From Baaleninema simplex PCC 7105 (GTDB lineage Bacteria > Cyanobacteriota > Cyanobacteriia > Cyanobacteriales > Geitlerinemataceae), in NCBI RefSeq assembly GCF_000332355.1, contig NZ_KB235958.1, forward strand, positions 2,123,002 to 2,187,001: a stretch of DNA of 64,000 nucleotides, read 5' to 3'. Below, piece after piece: positions 58,100-64,000 of the stretch. Both the position numbers and the translations under genes were made by a program. The notes beneath the pieces are model-generated. The model was not told the DNA's origin and searched no databases. It was given only the letters and a program-made list of their open reading frames with translations. Position 1 is the stretch's first letter, and each line of letters opens with the position of its first letter.

Positions 58100-58140
58100 C
58101 CCCAGAATCCCCGTCGCGTGACTCGCGGGGAGTATGTCAA
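58100..58140 (+). mobile_element. right end of the IS200/IS605 element
   Basis: CCCAGAATCCCCGTCGCGTG..CGCGGGGAGTATGTCAA is the right-end hairpin of the element; in active members it also forms the scaffold of the TnpB guide RNA. It matches the layout of the remnant ending at 4766. Confidence 0.72.
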
Positions 58141-58253
58141 TCGGCGAACGCTCCCATCACCAAGCCGTCGAGGAACAACAGCAGATGTTGGAGCAACAAG
58201 ATCGAGAAGAAGCTGCCGATCGAGAAGGTGAAAAGCCCCGAGAGAACGGCTGA
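58134..58253 (+). other. possible 3' end of a gene interrupted by the IS element
   Basis: An open frame running out of the element reads SHHQAVEEQQQMLEQQDREE and ends at 58251-58253. The charged, helical composition looks like a genuine protein C-terminus, so the IS element may have truncated a gene. No matching 5' part is visible to the left. Confidence 0.35.
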
Positions 58254-58454
58254 GCTGAAACACGGTCAGCTCGAGTCAAAAACCTTTTCGGTTTTCCCGA
58301 GAAAGCTGGGCTGAAAATACCAAACTTCCCTTGGCACTTCTCGATCGCCCGCAAACGACAGACGCCAAACCCTCGACGGTAACGTTGGCAAAAATGGTAG
58401 GAGAACAGTAGCGATCGCCATCGATCTCGTCGGGGTTGGATTGCGCGATCGTTG

Positions 58455-58594
58455 TTTAATCTTTTTTTAATCTTATCTTTAACAACGTTCCTGTGGAAAC
58501 TGTGGAAAACCTCTCAAACCTCTGTTCGATTGAGGGTTTCTTCATCCACATCCCCTGTGGAAAAACTGTGGAAAAACGGGGTGAGTTATCCACA
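58455..58594. promoter_or_regulatory. oriC?: cluster of six DnaA-box-like sites beside an AT-rich tract: candidate replication origin
   Basis: Six nonamers close to the cyanobacterial box TTTTCCACA fall within 103 bp: minus strand at 58492-58500 (GTTTCCACA), 58501-58509, 58556-58564 and 58567-58575 (all TTTTCCACA); plus strand at 58542-58550 (TCATCCACA) and 58586-58594 (TTATCCACA, the perfect E. coli box). Immediately to the left, 58455-58485 is a T-rich tract (TTTAATCTTTTTTTAATC) suited to unwinding. The stretch 58254-58710 has no supported gene. dnaA and dnaN are not in the window. Confidence 0.65.
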
Positions 58595-58710
58595 GACTCG
58601 CGGCGATCGAACGGTATACCTTCGATTTTCTCTGACTCGATCTCGCCAGAACGGTTCGGAAGATCGGACGTTCGGTCGTGCAAACGAGCTGATATCGTTG
58701 AGTCCGACGT

Positions 58711-59166
58711 TCAGGTTTCGCTCGCCCCTCCCTCGGAGGGCTGTTTCCGTTTAGCTTGGCGGTCGGCTTCGGCTTCGAGTTCTTGGTTGAGAAAATAGTT
58801 TAGAAACGTCCGAATGACAGCGATCGCCCCGAGTCTCCCCAAAGCTTCAAAGGATGGAGCGACGGTCGTGGCCAGAATGTCAGCCCCGAGTTGAAACTCT
58901 AACGCCATCGCCAACCAAGACCCGAAGCACAATCGAGTTTTCAAAAATAGAACGTCATAAACCTGCTGTCGATACCGAAAGAACAACCGCAATGTTGCGA
59001 TGAATCCTAACAAAACGCACAGTACGGAAACAGCTTCTAACGCCAGCCTCGACAGGTTGACGATTTCTAACAGTCCCTGTTCGATGGCTTCCATCGCTCG
59101 TATTTCGCGTAATACTCGATCTCGATAGTAAGGCAAATCTGGCGCGATCGCGAACTCTCGAACCAT
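58711..59166 (-). CDS. DUF1622-family membrane protein
   Basis: A protein of up to 151 residues with two or three hydrophobic segments (ALEAVSVLCVLLGFIATLRL and FGSWLAMALEFQLGADILAT) and a third near AIAVIRTFLNYFLNQELEAE. This fits the DUF1622 family of small integral membrane proteins. The start may be Met25 (MEAIEQGLLEIVNLS, 59094), as the first 24 residues are not hydrophobic. No function is known. Confidence 0.8.
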   Translation of the reverse strand: MVREFAIAPDLPYYRDRVLREIRAMEAIEQGLLEIVNLSRLALEAVSVLCVLLGFIATLRLFFRYRQQVYDVLFLKTRLCFGSWLAMALEFQLGADILATTVAPSFEALGRLGAIAVIRTFLNYFLNQELEAEADRQAKRKQPSEGGASET

Positions 59167-59187
59167 TTATAGAATGGCGATCGTCGG

Positions 59188-59700
59188 TCAAAGTCGTTTT
59201 CCCAAAATTACCAAATCCCGCAATACGCCATCGAGTTCGGCGACACAGGGAAGATAGCCCCACTCGCCAAACCCGAACTGCTCGAACAAGCGCAGGCTCG
59301 GCGTGTTGTGGGCGAAAACAAATGCTAAAACAGTTTTTAAGTGGAGTTTGGGGCCTTCGCGAACGGCTAAATCGAGCAATTGCGAGCCGATTCCTTGATG
59401 TTGGTAGTCTGGATCGACATAAATTCCAAGTTCGGCGGTGGCGGCGTAAGCCGGACGGCCGTAAAAACGGCGAACGCTCAACCAGGCGACGACGCGACGG
59501 TCTCGTTCGGTGACCCACAACGGATAGCGGTTGGGAACGTGGCTGCGAAACCAAGGACGGCGACTTTCGACCGATACGGGTTCGAGGTCGGCGGTCGCTT
59601 TCCGGCCGGGGATGGCGGCGTTATAAATCGCGACGATCGCGTTGAGATCGCGTTCTCGAGCGTGGCGAATAGAGAGGATCGGGCGATCGTGACGAGTCAC
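59188..59700 (-). CDS. GNAT-family N-acetyltransferase (phosphinothricin-type)
   Basis: A 170-residue GNAT. It starts with the family pattern SIRHARERDLNAIVAIYNAA. The acetyl-CoA loop is DYQHQGIGSQLLDLAV (about 98-113), followed by FVFAHNTPSLRLFEQFGF. The overall pattern matches the phosphinothricin/methionine-sulfoximine acetyltransferase group. The real substrate is unknown. It lies 21 bp upstream of the DUF1622 gene on the same strand. Confidence 0.88.
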   Translation of the reverse strand: MTRHDRPILSIRHARERDLNAIVAIYNAAIPGRKATADLEPVSVESRRPWFRSHVPNRYPLWVTERDRRVVAWLSVRRFYGRPAYAATAELGIYVDPDYQHQGIGSQLLDLAVREGPKLHLKTVLAFVFAHNTPSLRLFEQFGFGEWGYLPCVAELDGVLRDLVILGKRL

Positions 59701-60428
59701 GGCGTTGTATGGGGAAACGACAGCAAGACCCGGTTAATTTCGGGCTAATCTCAATTTAACTTAGAGAAGCTTCAACTCGTGTATTCTGGATACACTTTGG
59801 CACTCTCCCAAAAATCCCACTCTGGCTTCAACAACTCGACCCGTCCGACCGTATCCACCTCATCAATGCCATTCGTCAGAAACTTTCGATCGAGTCAATC
59901 GGACGATCGTCGAGTCAAAACGGCAAAACTGCTTGCCAAAAATATAATAAATTTAGAGAAATGCACGGGTTATCTTCAAGTGCGATCGCCGTGTTTAGTT
60001 AAGCGATACAACTTGTCTGCAATCGGACATCGTGTCAATCTTTCAGCTAATGCACTCTCAGATTGAATATGAAAGAGAGATTGTACGAGCCTCGATGAAG
60101 CTACAACAACATTTTTCCTCAAACGAGGATCGAACATATAGTGAAAAGCTGCTCCACTTGCAAACGTGACACTATTGAAGTTTAACCCCAAACCCATGCC
60201 ACAAGTGCTGCAATATTATTGTTAGCTCTATCACAAATTCGTTAATTTTGGGTTAAAAAAAGTTTTTTTTTAGACAGCGATCGCTTGAAATGGTTTTCAA
60301 GAAAAGCTGATTTTCGATATTACAGTTAGCGAAGGTAAAGCTAAGTTGAAATTTACCTCGATCGAGAGGCGGGCAACGATACACTGTAGCTAACCCCCTA
60401 GCAGTCTTAAATTTTGAAGGAGCGGTCG
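59701..60428. other. long intergenic region, possible gene fragment
   Basis: About 730 bp. One plus-strand frame (about 59755-60003) reads like protein (TLPKIPLWLQQLDPSDRIHL ..., ending VFS) but lacks a start codon after the upstream stop, so it may be a relic. On the minus strand a 73-codon frame (59976-60197) is also open but unconvincing. The right part (60190-60300) is AT-rich and probably holds the promoter of the next gene. Confidence 0.4.
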
Positions 60429-63200
60429 ATGATTCGAGCAACCCCACCAAAAGCCGACCCAGCTCACGACGTACTTCATTACAGACCCGATCCCCTGAGT
60501 GCGATTTTTTCGCCCAAAACCGTCGCCGTCATCGGCGCGACCGAAAAACCTAACAGCGTCGGACGCACGGTCTTGTGGAACCTCGTCAGCCATCCTTTTG
60601 GCGGGACAGTCTTTCCCGTAAACCCCAAGCGTCCGAGCGTTCTGGGAATTAAAGCTTATCCCGAAATCGGATCGGTTCCCGAAGCCGTCGATCTCGCCGT
60701 CATCGCCATTCCTGCCCCCGGCGTTCCCAACGTCGTTCGCCAATGCGTCGAAGCGGGTGTTAAAGGAGCCATTATTCTCTCAGCAGGTTTTAAAGAAATC
60801 GGCCCCGAAGGGGTCGAACTCGAACGACAAATCCTCGAAGCCAGCCGAGGCAAAATGCGGATTATCGGTCCCAATTGTTTGGGCGTGATGAGTCCGCTGA
60901 CGGGGATTAACGCTACCTTTGCCGGAACGATGGCGCGTCCGGGGAACGTGGGCTTTATCAGTCAAAGCGGCGCGCTCTGTACCTCGATTCTCGACTGGAG
61001 TTTTCAGGCGAACGTGGGCTTTAGTGCCTTTGTCTCCATCGGCTCGATGCTGGATGTAGACTGGGGCGACCTCATTTACTATCTCGGCGACGATCCCCGT
61101 ACTGAAAGCATCGTCATGTACATGGAATCGATCGGCGATCCGCGATCGTTCCTTTCCGCAGCCCGAGAAGTCGCTCTGACCAAACCTATCGTCGTCATTA
61201 AAGCCGGACGCACTGAAGCCGCTGCCCAAGCCGCCGCCTCCCACACCGGGGCGTTAGCGGGTAGCGACGAAGTCCTCGACGCCTCCTTCCGGCGATCGGG
61301 GGTGTTGCGGGTGTATCACCTGGCGCACCTGTTTTACATGGCGGGATTGCTGGCCAAGCAGCCCCGTCCCAAAGGCCAGCGTTTGACAATTCTCACCAAC
61401 GCCGGAGGTCCGGGGGTTCTCACCACCGATACGTTGATTACAGAAGGCGGACAACTGGCCGAACTGTCGCCAGAGACGATAAAGGCGTTAGACGAGATTT
61501 TGCCGTCCCAGTGGAGCCACGGCAACCCCATCGATATTTTGGGAGATGCCGACCCAGAACGTTACGCCCAGTCGTTAGACGTGGCGGCTAAAGACCCCAA
61601 CAGTGACGGGTTGTTGATAATGCTGACGCCGCAAGCCATGACCGACCCGACGCGCACCGCCGAACAGTTGAAACCTCACGGCCTCGAACGCACCTACAAG
61701 AAACCGATTTTTGCCAGTTGGATGGGTGGAGCGGAAGTGGCCACCGGGGCGAACATTCTCAATCAGGCGAACATTCCCACGTTTCCTTATCCAGATACGG
61801 CGGTGCGGATGTTTAACTATATGTGGCAGTACAGCCGCAACTTGAAGAGTCTCTACGAAACACCAGCTTTGACTGGGGACGAGGACGAGGAAATAGCGAC
61901 GAAGCGCGATCGCGTCAAGGAATTTATCGACGCCGCTCACGCTCACGATCGATCGCTGCTGACGGAGTACGAGTCGAAGCAACTACTGGCCAGTTACGGC
62001 ATTCCCACGGTAGACACGCGCATGGCGAAAACCGTTGAAGAGGCGATCGCAGCGGCGGAGGATATCGGCTATCCGGTCGTGTTGAAGCTGCTTTCGGAAA
62101 CGATTACCCATAAAAGCGATGTGGGTGGGGTGCAGTTAAACCTCAACGACGCCGAAGCCGTAGAAAAAGCGTTCGATCGCATTTATACCCGTGTCAGCGA
62201 ACTGCACTCGTCTGACGACTTCCAAGGGGTGACGGTTCAGCCGATGTTGAAACTCGACGGGTACGAGTTGATTATCGGCAGTAGTTTAGACGCGCAGTTC
62301 GGCCCGGTGTTGTTGTTCGGGACGGGGGGTCAACTCGTGGAAGTGTTCCGCGATCGAGCTTTAGGACTTCCGCCGTTGAACACCACCTTGGCGCGGCGGT
62401 TGATGGAAAACACGAAGATTTACAAAGCCCTCAAAGGCATTCGCGGCCGCGACCCGGTAGATTTGGAAGCGTTGCAACAGTTACTCGTGCGCTTCTCCCA
62501 TTTGGTGGTCGAGCAACCCTGGATTAAGGAAATCGACATCAACCCGCTGCTAGTGAACTCTCAAAGGATTGTCGCCCTCGACGCCCGTGTGGTACTGCAT
62601 CCGCCGGATACAGACATTGACACGCTGCCGAAACCGGCCATTCGTCCTTATCCGATGCAGTACGTCGAACCCTGGACGACGCAAAAAGGCATTCCTTTAA
62701 CGATTCGTCCGATTCGCCCAGAAGACGAGCCGATGGTGGCGAAGTATCACGAGGAGATTTCGGACGAAAGCGTGTATTTGCGCTACGCTCATATGTTTAA
62801 GTTGAGTCGGCGCGTCGCTCACGAGCGACTGTCTCGCTTGTGTTTTATCGATTACGATCGCGACATGGCACTGGTGGCGGATTATAAAGATCCGAAAACT
62901 AAAGAGCATCATATTGTGGCGATCGCCCGTCTGACCGCCCGCAAGAAACGCATTCGCGAAGCAGAGTTTTCGATGTTAGTGGTCGATCGATTCCAATATC
63001 AAGGATTGGGAACAGAGTTATTGCGCCGCCTCATCGAAATCGGACGGGCCGAAGGGTTCAAGCTCATCTTTGCAGAAATCCTCTCGGACAACGGCGCAAT
63101 GCAACGCATTTGCGAGCGGTTAGGATTCCACATCGAACGAATTTTAGGCGAGTCGATGGTTCGCGCCGAACTCCCACTCAATCCTCCTAGTAACGAGTAA
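60429..63200 (+). CDS. fused ADP-forming acyl-CoA synthetase-like protein and GNAT acetyltransferase
   Basis: A 923-residue protein. Order: CoA-binding domain (about 20-150, [20 protein letters not shown]), succinyl-CoA-ligase-like flavodoxin region with [12 protein letters not shown] (His272), ligase region to about 470, ATP-grasp domain (about 500-730, [20 protein letters not shown]), and a C-terminal GNAT (about 755-915, [19 protein letters not shown]). This is the layout of Pat/PatZ-type lysine acetyltransferases that silence acetyl-CoA synthetase. His272 is at the position phosphorylated in active ADP-forming synthetases, so ligase activity may persist. GGAGCGG precedes the ATG at 60429. 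Confidence 0.92.
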   Translation: MIRATPPKADPAHDVLHYRPDPLSAIFSPKTVAVIGATEKPNSVGRTVLWNLVSHPFGGTVFPVNPKRPSVLGIKAYPEIGSVPEAVDLAVIAIPAPGVPNVVRQCVEAGVKGAIILSAGFKEIGPEGVELERQILEASRGKMRIIGPNCLGVMSPLTGINATFAGTMARPGNVGFISQSGALCTSILDWSFQANVGFSAFVSIGSMLDVDWGDLIYYLGDDPRTESIVMYMESIGDPRSFLSAAREVALTKPIVVIKAGRTEAAAQAAASHTGALAGSDEVLDASFRRSGVLRVYHLAHLFYMAGLLAKQPRPKGQRLTILTNAGGPGVLTTDTLITEGGQLAELSPETIKALDEILPSQWSHGNPIDILGDADPERYAQSLDVAAKDPNSDGLLIMLTPQAMTDPTRTAEQLKPHGLERTYKKPIFASWMGGAEVATGANILNQANIPTFPYPDTAVRMFNYMWQYSRNLKSLYETPALTGDEDEEIATKRDRVKEFIDAAHAHDRSLLTEYESKQLLASYGIPTVDTRMAKTVEEAIAAAEDIGYPVVLKLLSETITHKSDVGGVQLNLNDAEAVEKAFDRIYTRVSELHSSDDFQGVTVQPMLKLDGYELIIGSSLDAQFGPVLLFGTGGQLVEVFRDRALGLPPLNTTLARRLMENTKIYKALKGIRGRDPVDLEALQQLLVRFSHLVVEQPWIKEIDINPLLVNSQRIVALDARVVLHPPDTDIDTLPKPAIRPYPMQYVEPWTTQKGIPLTIRPIRPEDEPMVAKYHEEISDESVYLRYAHMFKLSRRVAHERLSRLCFIDYDRDMALVADYKDPKTKEHHIVAIARLTARKKRIREAEFSMLVVDRFQYQGLGTELLRRLIEIGRAEGFKLIFAEILSDNGAMQRICERLGFHIERILGESMVRAELPLNPPSNE

Positions 63201-63204
63201 TCTC

Positions 63205-63435
63205 ATGATTGTGACCGTTAAAGTCAAACCCAATTCTAAGCAACAGTCGATTATCGTTGAAGATGACGGTAGTTTTACGGTTCGCTTACAATCGCCTCCA
63301 ATCGACGGGAAAGCGAATAAGGAATTGGTGAAGTTGTTGGCGAAGCGGTTTGGGGTTCGTAAGTCTCAGGTGACGATTCGATCGGGAGAAACTTCGCGTA
63401 TCAAACGCATTGAAATCCCCGAAATTCCCAATTAA
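63205..63435 (+). CDS. DUF167 (YggU-like) protein
   Basis: A 76-residue protein of the DUF167/YggU family. [12 protein letters not shown] at the start and [20 protein letters not shown] in the middle are the family signature. Function is unknown. It starts 4 bp after the acyl-CoA synthetase/GNAT stop, so the two are probably cotranscribed. Confidence 0.93.
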   Translation: MIVTVKVKPNSKQQSIIVEDDGSFTVRLQSPPIDGKANKELVKLLAKRFGVRKSQVTIRSGETSRIKRIEIPEIPN

Positions 63436-63445
63436 TGAAAATAAT

Positions 63446-63498
63446 GAACAACCGGGCTTCTTGGGAGAAATCTCTCAAAGAAACCCGGTTGTTTGTTC
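63446..63498 (+). terminator. hairpin after the DUF167 gene
   Basis: GAACAACCGGGCTTCTT and AAGAAACCCGGTTGTT form an almost perfect stem with a short loop, 11 bases after the stop codon. It resembles ACCGGGTTTCTT-type hairpins common after cyanobacterial genes. There is no long T-run. Confidence 0.6.
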
Positions 63499-63639
63499 AA
63501 AAAGTGAAGTGCCGACGATTGAATCATACAGAATCCGATACTGGTTTTGCCTAAGGTTTTGCCTAACCCGACAAGTCTCTCCAAGTCTCTCTCTGTGTCC
63601 TCAGTGTCTCTGGGCGTGAAGAGTGCTTGAAACCGAACC

Positions 63640-63674
63640 AAAAAGAAACCCCCTCAAGGTCTGAGGAGGTTTCT
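63640..63674 (-). terminator. intrinsic terminator of the rRNA operon
   Basis: On the minus strand GAAACCTCCTCA and TGAGGGGGTTTC (one mismatch) form a stem of about 12 bp around GACCT, followed by TTTTT. It lies 14 bases downstream of the 5S gene. Confidence 0.85.
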
Positions 63675-63687
63675 TGTAAAAAATTAA

Positions 63688-63804
63688 CCTGGCACTGAGC
63701 TATCTTCCCAGGGGGCAACCCCCCAAGTATTTTCGCCGCTGAAGCGTTTCACAACCGAGTTCGGGATGGGTCGGAGTGGGTCCACTTCGCTCGAAGCACC
63801 AGGA
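63688..63804 (-). rRNA. rrf: 5S ribosomal RNA
   Basis: About 117 bases on the minus strand. It starts TCCTGGTGCTTCGAGCGAAG and ends CTCAGTGCCAGG. Conserved internal 5S sequence CCCATCCCGAACTCGG is present and the two ends pair. It lies about 70 bp after the 23S 3' end in the usual 16S-23S-5S order. Confidence 0.95.
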
Positions 63805-63874
63805 AAGTGCTGAAAAACCTTCAAGACTGCACAGTCATCTCAATAAAGCTCGAGAGAGTCGAAACCTCAAACGA

Positions 63875-64000
63875 GGTCAAGTGCTCGGTCTGTTAGTACG
63901 CCTCGGCTTCATACATTACTGCACTTCCACCTAACGCCTATTAACGGATGTTCTTTCCGTGACCTTACTGGGTTAACCCCATCAGAGAACTCATCTTGAG
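63875..64000 (-). rRNA. rrl: 23S ribosomal RNA, 3' end (partial)
   Basis: The minus strand reads CTCAAGATGAGTTCTCTGAT, GGGGTTAACCCAGTAAGGTC and AGTACTAACAGACCGAG-like sequence ending in GCTTGACCT, the conserved 3' terminus of bacterial 23S rRNA. The gene continues beyond the right edge of the window. The exact 3' base is uncertain by a few positions. Confidence 0.93.

Overview
The window comes from a cyanobacterial chromosome, probably of a filamentous, oscillatoria-like strain. The octamer GCGATCGC (HIP1) is extremely common. There are genes for light-independent chlorophyll synthesis (chlL, chlN), a high-light-inducible protein, system II cytochrome c maturation (ccdA, ccs1), a plastoquinone-type UbiA prenyltransferase and several families I know mainly from cyanobacteria. 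The genus cannot be fixed from the sequence alone.

Layout. 1-4.9 kb: ccdA and ccs1, then an ftsH gene broken by an 87-bp inverted-repeat element and cut short next to an IS200/IS605 remnant. 4.9-16 kb: a CobW-type zinc GTPase with a histidine-rich loop, dtd, cobS, a transglutaminase, a Rieske oxygenase, a DUF2887/Rpn-like nuclease, a SWIM-protein/SNF2-helicase pair and a small HLIP. 16-24.2 kb: a slipin/NfeD pair, a TPR-glycosyltransferase with an octanucleotide repeat inside its reading frame, and chlL - acidic repeat protein - chlN. 24.6-35.3 kb: an AT-richer island with seven co-directional genes (FAAL-ACP-aminoacyl synthase fusion, sulfotransferase, PEP-CTERM protein, SDR, acyl-CoA dehydrogenase, BASS transporter, alpha/beta hydrolase) and a divergent TetR regulator. 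An intact IS4-type element lies just beyond it.

36.9-54.9 kb: a 1859-residue kinase/ATPase/GAF/histidine-kinase hybrid, argF, a membrane-anchored protein, ppx, a hypothetical protein, a pentapeptide-repeat protein, ubiA, a pair made of a HEPN protein and a variant-P-loop double ATPase (possible conflict system), and a GH57 enzyme. 55-64 kb: a HAD phosphatase, a CHAD protein, a decayed tnpB with a decayed divergent RHH-like gene, a cluster of six DnaA-box-like sites beside an AT-rich tract (candidate replication origin), a DUF1622 membrane protein, a GNAT, a fused acyl-CoA synthetase/GNAT, a DUF167 protein, and the 5S gene and 3' end of the 23S gene of an rRNA operon on the minus strand.

The two best candidates for an undescribed system are the lipid island and the HEPN/double-ATPase pair. 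In the island a fatty acid would be activated and condensed with an amino acid on one polypeptide, then reduced, desaturated, sulfated and exported. The window is also rich in small non-autonomous elements, some nested in each other, and in 8-bp and 12-bp tandem repeats inside genes.
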